Shown here one piece after another: positions 54,450-63,300 of a stretch of 64,000 nucleotides of DNA. The notes under the pieces were generated by a model. That model was not told where the DNA came from and did no database searches. It saw only the letters and a program-made list of their open reading frames with translations. The stretch's first letter is position 1. Each line of letters opens with the position of its first letter. Origin of the DNA: Hymenobacter nivis (lineage in GTDB: Bacteria > Bacteroidota > Bacteroidia > Cytophagales > Hymenobacteraceae); the NCBI RefSeq assembly GCF_006439025.1, contig NZ_RCYZ01000004.1, positions 1-64,000 on the forward strand, in the 5' to 3' direction. A program made the position numbers and the translations under genes.

Positions 54450-54968
54450 ATGCACACCGCCTCCGTCCAACAAAACATCCTCGAAGAGCTAGACCGCGAG
54501 CTAGCCGTGACGCGCCAGGTCCTGGAATGCGTGCCCACCGACCACTTCGACTACCAGCCGCATCCCAAGTCGATGAAGCTGGGACAGTTATCCTCGCACA
54601 TCGTCAATCTGCTGAAATTCAAGCAGCTGTTTATCGAAGGCAGCGAGCGGGACTTCCTCGATACCAGCGCCCCCAAGCCCCCGCCCAGCCCCACGTCGTC
54701 CGAAGAGCTGCTGGCCCGCTTCGACCAGTTCAGCGCCGACCTGCGCCAGGCCCTGCACGATTCGAGCGACGAAAAGCTGGGTGAAACTTTCCAGCTGCGC
54801 CGCGGCGAACAAGTGCTGATGGACCGCCCCAAGGGGGCCGCCCTGCGCATCATGGGCCTGAACCACAGCATCCACCACCGCGGCCAGCTCACGGTGTACC
54901 TGCGCCTGCTCGACATTCCGGTGCCCGGCGTGTACGGCCCCAGCGCCGACGCCATGGGCGGATTTTAA
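54450..54968 (+). CDS. DinB-family metal-binding four-helix protein
   Basis: 172 residues. Four helices with the DinB metal site: His in KLGQLSSHIVNLLKFKQLF, and His pair in MGLNHSIHHRGQLTVYLRLL. The pattern LNHSIHHRGQLTVYLR is the strongest DinB signature. The YfiT/DinB family includes thiol transferases and damage-inducible proteins of mostly unknown substrate. It follows the MFS gene by 79 bp on the same strand. A very strong hairpin lies 17 nt after the stop. Confidence 0.88.
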   Translation: MHTASVQQNILEELDRELAVTRQVLECVPTDHFDYQPHPKSMKLGQLSSHIVNLLKFKQLFIEGSERDFLDTSAPKPPPSPTSSEELLARFDQFSADLRQALHDSSDEKLGETFQLRRGEQVLMDRPKGAALRIMGLNHSIHHRGQLTVYLRLLDIPVPGVYGPSADAMGGF

Positions 54969-54983
54969 CCCAAGCTTACCCGC

Positions 54984-55023
54984 AAAAGAAGGGGCCCCGC
55001 ACTGTGCGGGGCCCCTTCTTTTT
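54984..55023. terminator. Bidirectional GGGGCCCC-cored terminator
   Basis: 18-bp perfect arms (AAAAGAAGGGGCCCCGCA and its complement) with a three-base loop, flanked by A and T runs, between the convergent DinB and amidohydrolase genes. Confidence 0.93.
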
Positions 55024-55045
55024 GGCAACGGAACGGCGCCGCTCG

Positions 55046-56716
55046 CTAAGGCTTCGCTGCGAATACTTGCTTGCCGCCAATCCAGGTTTGCTGCACTTTG
55101 GCGTCGTGCAGCTGCTCGTTGGGGGCCCTAATCAGGTCGGTTTTCAATACCACGAAATCGGCCAGCATGCCGGGCTTTATCTGCCCCTTGCGCCGCTCCT
55201 CGAAGCCGGCGTGGGCGGCCCAGGTGGTCATGCCGCGCAGGGCATCGGGGCGGCTCAGGGCGTTTTCCATCTGGAAGCCGCCGGTGGGGAAGTTCTTGGC
55301 GTCCTGCCGCGCCACGGCGGCGTGGAAGCCGTAGAGCGGGTTGATGTCCTCCACCGGGAAGTCGGAGCCCAGCGCCACCTGGCCGTACTGCTTGCGCAGC
55401 GCCTCGTAGGCGTAAGCGGTTTTCAGGCGCGGGGCCCCCAGCCGCTCGCCGGCCCAGTACATGTCGGAGGTGGCGTGGGTGGGCTGCACCGAAGGCACGA
55501 TGCGGTACTGCCCGAACTTGGCCACGTCCTGCGGGCTCACCACCTGCGCGTGCTCGATGCGCCAGCGCCGGTCGGGCTGGCCATTCAGTACCGCCCCGTA
55601 AATGTTCAGCAGCAGCCGGTTGCTGGAGTCGCCGATGGCGTGGGTGTTCATCTGGAACTTGGTGGCCGCCAGCTCCTTGGCCAGGTTACGGTAGTAGTCC
55701 GGGTTTTGCAGCAGGAAGCCGGTTTCCTTGGGCCGGTCGGTGTAGGGGGCCAGGAGCGCCGCCCCGCGCGAGCCCAGGGCCCCGTCGGCGTACACCTTGA
55801 AGGAGCTGATGGTCAGGTTATCGCTGAAATAGGGCCCCCGGGGCAGGTAGTACGCCTTGTTGACGGGCGTGGGGTTCAGCATGGCGTAGAGGCGCAAGTG
55901 CAATTTGCCGGCCGTCTGCAACGCCGCCATCTGGTCGATGTCCTCCTTGTCGAGGCCCGCGTCGGCAAGGCTGGTGAGGCCCACGGCGAGGCAGTTTTGC
56001 TGGCCTTGCAGCAGCAGGCGCGCCGCCTCGGCCGGGCTCGGCTCGGGGATTTTAGCCGCCACCAGTTTCACGGCATTGTCCACGAGCAGGCCGGTGAGGC
56101 GGCCGCGGGCGTCGCGCCCAATCACGCCCCCACTGATGGGCGTGGCGGCCGTGACGCCGGCCAAATCCAGCGCCTTTTGGTTGGCCACCGCCGCGTGCCC
56201 GTCCACCCGGGCAATGAGCACCGGCACGTTCGGAAACAGCTGGTCCAGCGTGTCTTTGGTGGGGAAGCGCTGGCCGGGCCAGTCGTTCTGGTCCCAGCCG
56301 CGGCCCGTGAGCCAGGCCGCGTCTGGCTGCTGCTGGCGGTGCCGCACGAGGCGGGCCACCGTTTCGCCCCACGACGTAGCGCCCACCAAGTCAGCTGCTT
56401 GCAGGCCCAGCGCGTAGCGGTAGAAGTGGCAGTGCGCGTCGTAAAACCCGGGATAAATGAACTGCCCTTGGGCATCCACTTCCTTCGCTGCCGAGTAGCG
56501 CCCCGCCAAATCGGCCGCCGTGCCCACGGCCACAAACTTGCCGTCCTTCACCGCAAACGCCTGCGCCTTGCTAAACGCCGAATCGACGGTGTACACCGTG
56601 GCGTTGGTCACCAGCAAATCGACGGCCTCGCGGCGCGGCTGACAACCGTTTAGGGCCCCCAGGGCCAGCAGCGCCGCGCCCAGCCCAGGGCCCCAAAACG
56701 TAGTAAAGTGCGTCAT
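55046..56716 (-). CDS. Exported lipoprotein amidohydrolase (YtcJ-like)
   Basis: 556 residues. The N-terminal signal ends in a lipobox-like ALLALGALNGC. The YtcJ/amidohydrolase-3 features are present: DLLVTNATVYTVDSAFSKAQ, IYPGFYDAHCHFYRYALGLQ (metal-binding H-x-H), AWLTGRGWDQNDWPGQ, MNTHAIGDSSNRLLLN, IEHAQVVSPQDVAKFG and LGSDFPVEDINPLYGF (catalytic Asp). Enzymes of this type hydrolyse amide or formamide bonds of small metabolites; the substrate is unknown. The anchor places it in the periplasm. It faces the DinB gene across the terminator. Confidence 0.92.
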   Translation of the reverse strand: MTHFTTFWGPGLGAALLALGALNGCQPRREAVDLLVTNATVYTVDSAFSKAQAFAVKDGKFVAVGTAADLAGRYSAAKEVDAQGQFIYPGFYDAHCHFYRYALGLQAADLVGATSWGETVARLVRHRQQQPDAAWLTGRGWDQNDWPGQRFPTKDTLDQLFPNVPVLIARVDGHAAVANQKALDLAGVTAATPISGGVIGRDARGRLTGLLVDNAVKLVAAKIPEPSPAEAARLLLQGQQNCLAVGLTSLADAGLDKEDIDQMAALQTAGKLHLRLYAMLNPTPVNKAYYLPRGPYFSDNLTISSFKVYADGALGSRGAALLAPYTDRPKETGFLLQNPDYYRNLAKELAATKFQMNTHAIGDSSNRLLLNIYGAVLNGQPDRRWRIEHAQVVSPQDVAKFGQYRIVPSVQPTHATSDMYWAGERLGAPRLKTAYAYEALRKQYGQVALGSDFPVEDINPLYGFHAAVARQDAKNFPTGGFQMENALSRPDALRGMTTWAAHAGFEERRKGQIKPGMLADFVVLKTDLIRAPNEQLHDAKVQQTWIGGKQVFAAKP

Positions 56717-56772
56717 TTGCAGCGACTTAAAATAATCAGCCGAATCACGATTAATAAGTTAAAATCAGCGAT

Positions 56773-57543
56773 TTAGTCGAAACGCATGTGCTTCACCGAC
56801 TCGCCCGAGTTCTTCAGCTCCAGCAGCGACTCGATGCCGATTTGCAGGTGCTGCTGCACGAAGTTGGTGGTCACCTTCGAGTCCGATTCCGACGTTTTCA
56901 CGCCCTCGGGCGTCATCGGGTTGTCGCTCACCAGCAGTAGGGCCCCGTGGGGGATGTCGTTCATGAAGCCGCACACGAAAATGGTGGCCGTTTCCATGTC
57001 CACGGCCAGGGCCCGCACGCGCTTGAGGTAGTCCTTAAATTCCTGGTCGTGCTCCCAAACCCGGCGGTTGGTGGTGTATACGGTGCCGGTGTAGTAGTCC
57101 AGCTCGTGCTTCTTAATCATCGACGAGACAGCGCGTTGCAGCCGGAAGGAGGGGAGCGCCGGAATCTCCTTGGGCAGGTAGTCGTCCGAAGTGCCGTCGC
57201 CGCGGATGGCGGCAATGGGCAGCACCAAATCGCCAAGCTTGGTCTTTTTGAGGCCCCCGCACTTGCCCAGAAACAGCGCCGCCTTGGGCTTGATGGCCGA
57301 GAGCAAATCCATCACCGTGGCCGCCATCGGCGAGCCCATGCCGAAGTTGATGATGGTGATGCCGCCCGCCGTGGCCGACTGCATCGGCTTGTCGAGGCCT
57401 TGCACCTTCACCCCAAACTGCTCGGCAAACATGTGTACGTAGTTGCTGAAGTTGGTGAGCAGAATGTACTGCCCAAAGTCGCCGAGCGGTACGCCGGTAT
57501 AGCGTGGCAGCCAGTTTTTTACGATGTCTTCTTTGGTCTTCAT
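56773..57543 (-). CDS. amn: AMP nucleosidase
   Basis: 256 residues from the ATG at 57543 (a TTG seven codons earlier is less likely). It lacks the N-terminal domain of the E. coli enzyme and belongs to the short Bacteroidota form. Visible are PRYTGVPLGDFGQYILLTNF, TIINFGMGSPMAATVMDLL, LGKCGGLKKTKLGDLVLPIA and the purine/ribose site AVDMETATIFVCGF with the catalytic-type Asp in SDNPMTPEGVK. It cleaves AMP to adenine and ribose 5-phosphate. A strong terminator-like hairpin ends 40 nt before the start codon although no gene on this strand lies upstream. Confidence 0.93.
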   Translation of the reverse strand: MKTKEDIVKNWLPRYTGVPLGDFGQYILLTNFSNYVHMFAEQFGVKVQGLDKPMQSATAGGITIINFGMGSPMAATVMDLLSAIKPKAALFLGKCGGLKKTKLGDLVLPIAAIRGDGTSDDYLPKEIPALPSFRLQRAVSSMIKKHELDYYTGTVYTTNRRVWEHDQEFKDYLKRVRALAVDMETATIFVCGFMNDIPHGALLLVSDNPMTPEGVKTSESDSKVTTNFVQQHLQIGIESLLELKNSGESVKHMRFD

Positions 57544-57583
57544 GTGGGTGTTGTTTGACTGCAAGGGCAGGATGAGTGGCCGT

Positions 57584-57624
57584 TAAAAAAAGAAAAGCCG
57601 CCGCCCCAAGTTGGGTGCGACGGC
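57584..57624 (-). terminator. Terminator-like hairpin just upstream of amn
   Basis: On the minus strand GCCGTCGC / GCGGCGGC (one U-G pair) plus inner CCC/GGG pairing, followed by TTTTCTTTTTTT. It lies 40 nt before the amn ATG, with no minus-strand gene upstream within 1.5 kb, so it may be a leader attenuator. Confidence 0.7.
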
Positions 57625-57659
57625 ACGGCGGGCAGCTCCTGAAACGCGGCGGGCCCCCG

Positions 57660-57667
57660 TACCTTTG
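57660..57667 (+). promoter_or_regulatory. -7 box six bases before the HsdR-N-like gene
   Basis: TACCTTTG, a perfect TAnnTTTG box; the ATG begins at 57674. A leaderless or nearly leaderless mRNA is predicted. Confidence 0.6.
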
Positions 57668-57673
57668 GAGGTG

Positions 57674-58144
57674 ATGCAAGCGTTGGACCTGCCGCCTTTC
57701 GAAGCCAAACTTACGCAATCGGCCACGAACCAGCCGCTTATTTGGGACGTGCTGCGCCGCAAGCACGTGGTGCTCACGCCCGAGGAGTGGGTGCGCCAGC
57801 ACGTGGTGCACTACCTGGTGGGGCACCTGGCCTACCCGCGCGGCCTGCTGGCCCTGGAGCGCGGCCTGCGCTACAACCAGCGCCAGAAGCGCACCGACCT
57901 GCTGGCCCTGGGCCCCACCGGCCAGCCCCTGCTGCTGGTGGAGTGCAAGGCCCCGCACGTGGCCATCGACGGGGCTGTGGCCCGCCAGGCCGCCACCTAC
58001 AACCAAACCGTGGGGGCCCCGCTGCTGCTGCTCACCAACGGCCTGGTGCACTACTGCTGGCGCGTCGATCTGGTGGCCCGTACCAATGAGCGGCTCGGTG
58101 AAATCCCCGCCTTCGCGGCGGCCGTGGCGCTGGCCGGGCCGTAA
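57674..58144 (+). CDS. Small HsdR-N-like protein with PD-(D/E)xK fold
   Basis: 156 residues from the ATG at 57674. It has the nuclease-fold core of the 'type I restriction enzyme R N-terminal' family: RQHVVHYLVGHLAYPRGLLA, then LRYNQRQKRTDLLALGPTGQ, LLLVECKAPHVAIDGAVARQ (Asp ... E-C-K motif) and AATYNQTVGAPLLLLTNGL. These stand-alone proteins are common in Bacteroidota and not part of a restriction system; no hsdM or hsdS is near. Function unknown. It is followed by the FAH gene after 33 bp. Confidence 0.88.
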   Translation: MQALDLPPFEAKLTQSATNQPLIWDVLRRKHVVLTPEEWVRQHVVHYLVGHLAYPRGLLALERGLRYNQRQKRTDLLALGPTGQPLLLVECKAPHVAIDGAVARQAATYNQTVGAPLLLLTNGLVHYCWRVDLVARTNERLGEIPAFAAAVALAGP

Positions 58145-58177
58145 GCACTGTGCCGCCAACTTCCTCAATCCTGTTCC

Positions 58178-59035
58178 ATGCAATTATTTCGCTTCGGCCC
58201 GCTGGGGCACGAGCAGCCCGGCGTGCGCACCGCTGCTAGCCAACATCTTGACGTAGCGGCGTTTGGCGAAGACTACAATGAAGCCTTTTTCGCCACCGAC
58301 GGGCCGGCGCGCCTGGCTGCCTGGCTGGGGCCCCACGCCGGCCAGTGCCCCGCCGTGCCCACCGATGCCCGCCTGGGGAGCTGCGTGGCGCGGCCGTCCA
58401 AAATCGTGTGCATCGGCCTGAACTACCGCGGCCACGGCGCCGAAACCGGCCTGGGCGCGCCCACCGAGCCGGTGTTTTTCCTGAAAGCTACCTCCGCCCT
58501 GTGCGGCCCCCACGACGACGTGGTGCTGCCCCGCGGGGCCACCAAGCTCGATTGGGAAGCCGAGCTGGCCTTCGTTATCGGCCGCAAAGCGTCCTACGTG
58601 GCCGAGGCCGACGCCTTGGGCCACGTGGCCGGCTACACCGTCCTCAACGACTACAGCGAGCGGGCCTTCCAGCTGGAGCGCGGCGGGCAGTGGGCCAAGG
58701 GCAAAAGCGCCGATACGTTCGCCCCGCTGGGGCCCTACCTCACGCTGCCCGCCGCCGTGCCCGACCCCCAAAGCCTGCGCATCTGGCTCACCGTCAACGG
58801 CGAACCCAAGCAGGACGGTACCACCGCCGACATGGTATTTAGCGTCGCCAAGCTCATCAGCTACGTTAGCCAGTTCATGACTTTGCTGCCCGGCGACGTG
58901 GTTTCGACCGGCAGCCCGGCCGGCACCGGCGTGGGCCTGCACCCGCCGCAGTACCTGCGCGCCGGCGATGCGGTGGCGCTGGGCATCGCGGGCTTGGGCG
59001 AGCAGCGGCAGCGCGTGGCGGCGCGGCCGGGGTAG
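58178..59035 (+). CDS. Fumarylacetoacetate hydrolase family enzyme
   Basis: 285 residues. The FAH core is clear: KIVCIGLNYRGHGAETGLG, EPVFFLKATSALCGPHDDVV, the metal-binding E-x-E in LDWEAELAFVIGRKA and Asp in VLNDYSERAFQLERGGQWAK, and LLPGDVVSTGSPAGTGVGL. The N-terminal 70 residues are the usual small domain. Members hydrolyse or decarboxylate 2-oxo acids (for example acylpyruvates); the substrate here is unknown. It follows the HsdR-N-like gene closely and may be cotranscribed. Confidence 0.92.
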   Translation: MQLFRFGPLGHEQPGVRTAASQHLDVAAFGEDYNEAFFATDGPARLAAWLGPHAGQCPAVPTDARLGSCVARPSKIVCIGLNYRGHGAETGLGAPTEPVFFLKATSALCGPHDDVVLPRGATKLDWEAELAFVIGRKASYVAEADALGHVAGYTVLNDYSERAFQLERGGQWAKGKSADTFAPLGPYLTLPAAVPDPQSLRIWLTVNGEPKQDGTTADMVFSVAKLISYVSQFMTLLPGDVVSTGSPAGTGVGLHPPQYLRAGDAVALGIAGLGEQRQRVAARPG

Positions 59036-59179
59036 GGGCCCGGGCGAACACCAGGGGCCCTGGGCGGTTGTTTGCGGTGCTTCAGGGTACTTGCTAGGGT
59101 ATCTGGCGAAGTTATTCGTCTGCGCAATTGGCGGCTGGTTTTCTACCGGCCGCGCACTTTCTCACCAACGCCAACAACC

Positions 59180-60208
59180 ATGAAATACAACCTCTTGGGC
59201 AATACGGGCCTGAAAATTTCTGAAATTTGCCTGGGCACCATGACGTTCGGCAGCGTCGGGGGCCGGTTTGCCGCCATCAACGGCGTAGACCAGGCCGGGG
59301 CCGACGCCATCCTCAAACGCTCGCTCGACGCGGGCGTCAACTTCATCGATACGGCCAACGTGTACACCGAAGGCCAGTCGGAGGAAATCACCGGCCAGGC
59401 CATCCGCAACCTGGGCGTGCACCGCGACGACCTGGTGTTGGCCACCAAAGTGCGCGGCAAAATGGGCGAGGGCCCCAACCAGGTGGGCCTTACCCGCAAG
59501 CACATTGTGGCGCAGGCCGAGGCCAGCCTTAAGCGCCTGCACACCGACTACATCGACCTCTACCAAATCCACAGCTACGACCCGCTCACGCCCCTCGACG
59601 AAACGCTGCGGGCCCTCGACGACCTCGTGCGCAGCGGCAAGGTGCGCTACATCGGAGCCAGCAACCTGACAGCCTGGCAGTTGATGAAGGCCTTGGGTAT
59701 TTCGCACTACGAGCACCTGGAGCGGTTTGCCTCGCTGCAAGCCTACTATACCCTCGCCGGCCGCGACCTGGAGCGCGAGTTGGGGCCCCTGCTGCTCGAC
59801 CAGAAGGTGGGCCTCATGGTGTGGAGCCCGTTGGCCGGTGGCTTCCTTAGCGGCAAGTACACCCGCGAAAACCAAAAGGCCGAAGGCGGCCGCCGCAGCG
59901 GCGGCTTCGACTTCCCGCCCGTCAACAAAGACTTGGCCTTCGACATCATCGACAAACTGCAACCCATGGCCGAGGCCAAGGGCAGCACTGTGGCCGCGCT
60001 GGCCCTGGCCTGGCTGCTGCACCAGCCGGTGGTGAGCACCGTCATCATCGGCGCCAAAAAGATGGAACAGCTCGAAGACAACCTCACGGCAGTAGATGTA
60101 AAATTTACGCCTGAGGAGCTGGCGCAGCTCGCCGAAGTAAGCCAGCTTGCCCCCGAGTACCCCGGCTGGATGGTGGACTTCACCAGCGGCGACCGCAAGG
60201 TGGAGTAG
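59180..60208 (+). CDS. Aldo/keto reductase
   Basis: 342 residues from the ATG at 59180. The catalytic tetrad is intact: Asp57 and Tyr62 (FIDTANVYTEG), Lys90 (VLATKVRGKMG) and His131 (LYQIHSYDPL). SPLAGGFLSGKYTRENQ and STVIIGAKKMEQLEDNLTAV are typical of the AKR11/YghZ-like group and bind NADPH. It reduces aldehydes or ketones; the substrate is not known. The 144-bp gap after the FAH gene carries no clear promoter box. A large perfect inverted repeat follows the stop directly. Confidence 0.93.
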   Translation: MKYNLLGNTGLKISEICLGTMTFGSVGGRFAAINGVDQAGADAILKRSLDAGVNFIDTANVYTEGQSEEITGQAIRNLGVHRDDLVLATKVRGKMGEGPNQVGLTRKHIVAQAEASLKRLHTDYIDLYQIHSYDPLTPLDETLRALDDLVRSGKVRYIGASNLTAWQLMKALGISHYEHLERFASLQAYYTLAGRDLERELGPLLLDQKVGLMVWSPLAGGFLSGKYTRENQKAEGGRRSGGFDFPPVNKDLAFDIIDKLQPMAEAKGSTVAALALAWLLHQPVVSTVIIGAKKMEQLEDNLTAVDVKFTPEELAQLAEVSQLAPEYPGWMVDFTSGDRKVE

Positions 60209-60305
60209 TTTTTAAGTTAAAAGTTGAGAGTTAAAAGTTAAAACCCTTCCCGACGCTTGGCCGAGAAGGGTTTTAACTTTTAACTCTCAACTTTTAACTT
60301 AAAAA
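60209..60305. repeat. Heptamer-phased perfect inverted repeat (AGTTAAA/AGTTGAG type), terminator-like
   Basis: Two perfect 41-bp arms (60209-60249 and 60265-60305) flank a 15-base loop. Each arm is a string of 7-mers (AAGTTAA, AAGTTGA, GAGTTAA, AAGTTAA) capped by ACCCTTC. It begins right after the aldo/keto reductase stop, ends in a T or A run on either strand, and could also terminate the convergent sensor kinase gene. Confidence 0.92.
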
Positions 60306-60383
60306 CTAAGCCGTTACAGGACTCAGCACGTGGGCCACGTCCACCAGGGGCCAAGCCCGGATTAGCCGCCGGGGCCCCAGTGG

Positions 60384-63300
60384 CTAGCCGTTGGCTTCAT
60401 CCTCTTCACTTTCCACGAGCAGGGCCGCGCCGCGGTCGGGGCGGTGCTGCTTAGCGTATTCGGAGGGGGCCACGCCGTAGATTTTCTGGAACGTTTTGCG
60501 GAAGTATTTTACGTTTTCGACGCCCACCTGGAAGGCTATTTCGGTGATGCGCAACTGGCTGTGGGTGAGGAGCTGGGCCGCCCGCTTCATGCGCACGTCG
60601 CGGATGAACTCGACCGTGGTTTGGCCCGTGATGCCTTTGACGCGACGGTAGAGCACCGACTGGCTCAGGCACAGGTCGCTGGCCAGCACCTGCACCCCGA
60701 AGGCGGGGTCATCGAGGTGTTGCTCTACGGCGCGCATGGCCTGCTCCAGGAAGGTGCGGTCGGCGTCGGCGACGACGATTTCGGTAGGTTCCAGCAAAAT
60801 CTGGCGCTGGTAGAACTCGCGCATTTTCAGGCGGTTGCGCAGTAGCGCGGTGGCCTTGGCTTGCAGCACCAGCGGGTTGAAGGGCTTGCTCACGTAGTCG
60901 TCGGCCCCCAGGCCCAGGCCCTCTACCTCGTGCAGGGCGGCGGTGCGGGCCGTGAGCAGCAGCACCGGCACGTGGGCCGTTTTGGGGTGTTGCTTCAGCT
61001 TGCGGCACAGCTCCAGGCCGTCGGAGCGGGGCATCATCACGTCCGAGATGATGAGGTCGGGGAGCTGGGCCAGGGCCTTTTCCCAGCCGTCGAGGCCATC
61101 GGCCGCGGCCAGCACTTCGTACTCACTGCCAAAGAGTTGCTGCAAGTACTGGCGCACCTCGTCGTTGTCTTCCACCACCAGCAAGCGCGGGCGGGCGGGC
61201 AGGGACTCGGTGGGTAAGTCGGACGCGATTGGGTCGAAGGCGGGGGCGGTTTCGGCCAATTCGGCCGCTAGCTCGGCCTGCTCGGCTTCGGCCAGCACGT
61301 CGCCGGGCTGCAAGTGCGCCCGGCCGAAGGGCAGCCGCAGCCGGAAGGTGGTGCCCGCGCCTACCTCGCTCGTTACGTGGAGGTTGCCGCCGTGGCGCTC
61401 GGTGAACTGCTTGGCTAGCGAGAGCCCGATGCCGGTGCCCGTCATGCGCAGCGTATCGGTGTGCGAGGCCTGGTAATAGGGGTCAAAAATGCGCGCCAGT
61501 TCCTCGGCCCGGATGCCGACGCCCGTGTCCACCACGCTTATTTCGAGGTAGTTGCCCGCCAGCTCGCCCTGTTGAAACACGGCCTCGCCGCCGGGGCTGC
61601 CCACCACCGTGGCCGCGAGCGTGAGCTGCCCCCCCGCCGGCGTGTACTTAAAGGCGTTGGCCAGCAGGTTGGTTAGCACGATTTCGAGCTTGCTGCGGTC
61701 GAAGTGCAGCAGCACCGCCTCGGCGGGCACGTCGAGGGTGTAGGCGAGGCCTCGCTCGGTTGCTTGCTGCTTGAAAACCAGGTAGCTATCGGTTAGGAAC
61801 TGCACCACGTTGCCGTAGCTGGCGCGTAGCGGCACATGGCCACTTTCCACCTTGCGGAAGTCGAGGAGCTGGTTTACCAGGTCGAGCAGCTTGCGGGTTT
61901 GGCGGTGCATGAGCTGCACCTTGTCGCGGAGGCCGCTCACGGGACCCGGCGCGCCGATTATTTCTTCCATGGGGCCCAAAATGAGGGTGAGCGGCGTGCG
62001 CAGCTCGTGGCTCACGTTGGTGAAAAAGCCCAGCTTGAGGTTGGTCAGCTCCTTCTCCTTTTCGGCCTGGAAATGCTCGAGGGCCAGCTTGTTGCGCAAT
62101 CCTTGCTGGGTTATCTCGAAGCGCCGATACAGCACCATGAGGCCCAGCAAAACCAAGCCGTAGAGCAGGTAAGCCCAGCCGGTTTTGTACCAAGGGGCCA
62201 GCACCTCAAATTGCAAAGTGGCCGGTGCTTTGGCCCATACGCCCTCGCCGTTGTCGGCCTGCACTTGCAGGGTGTAGCGGCCGGGCGGCAGGTTGGTGAA
62301 GCTGGCCGTGCGCTGGCCGGGGCCCGGGTACACCCAGGCGGGGTTGTAGCCCAGCAGGCGGTAGGCGTAGTGGTCTTTGTGCGGGTTGGTGTAGTTGAGG
62401 GCCACAAAATCCACCGAAAAGTCGTTTTCCGACGGCTTGATCGTCACCGTTTGGGGCTCCGATAGGGGCCCTGCCAGCACCAGGCGGCCGTTAAAGGGGC
62501 GCCCCACGGCCACCGGCTGATTAGCAATGCGCAGGTCTGTGAGCTGCACCACCGGCGGGTACGGATTGGCCTGAATATCAGAAGGCTGGAAATAGGTGAT
62601 GCCGTTAATTCCCCCGAAATACAGTGTGCCGTCCTGGGCGCGGGCCGCCGCCCCGATCTTAAACGCGTTGCTCTGGAGGCCGTCGGCCACGTCGTAGCGC
62701 AGGTACTGGCGGGTGGCCGGCGTGAAGCGGTAGAGACCGGTGCCGCCCACCCACAGGTTGCCTGCGTCGTCGGCCAGCAGGCTTTCCACGTCGCTCTCGG
62801 GCAGGTACCGGCTGAAGCTGCGCAAGGTGTCGCGGCCCTGCGCCGTAGTGGTGAGCTGCTGGAGCCCCCCGCCGAGCGTGCCAATCCAGAGGGCCCCGCC
62901 CTCGCCCAGCAGCAGCGGCCAGACGTAGTTGACGGGCAAGCCCCCGGCCCGGCCCCCGGCGTAGCTGAACTGCCGCAGCAGCCGCAGCGAGTCGGCGGTG
63001 GGGCGCAGCTTGAGCAGGCCCGCGTCGCGGGTGCTGGCCCACAGCACGTTGCGCGGGGCATCGTAGAGCAAAAAGGTGAACTGGTTGGTGGGCAGGTGGG
63101 CCGTGGCCATGTCGTAGTGGCCCAGCAGGCGCCCGTCGGGGCCCAGGCGCAGCAGCCCTTTCGAGAACGTGGCCACCCAGAGCGTGCCCTGGCCGTCCTG
63201 GGCCAGGTGCTCGAGGCGGGTGCTGGTGAGGTCGAAGGTGCCCGTCCGGCGGTAGGTGGTGAGCTGCGTGCGGCCGCCGGTGCGGCGCACGGCCGTCAGG

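Noticed and set aside
57674..58144. Restriction-modification or defence system
   Set aside because: Only the HsdR N-terminal-like fold is present; no helicase, methylase or specificity gene is adjacent.
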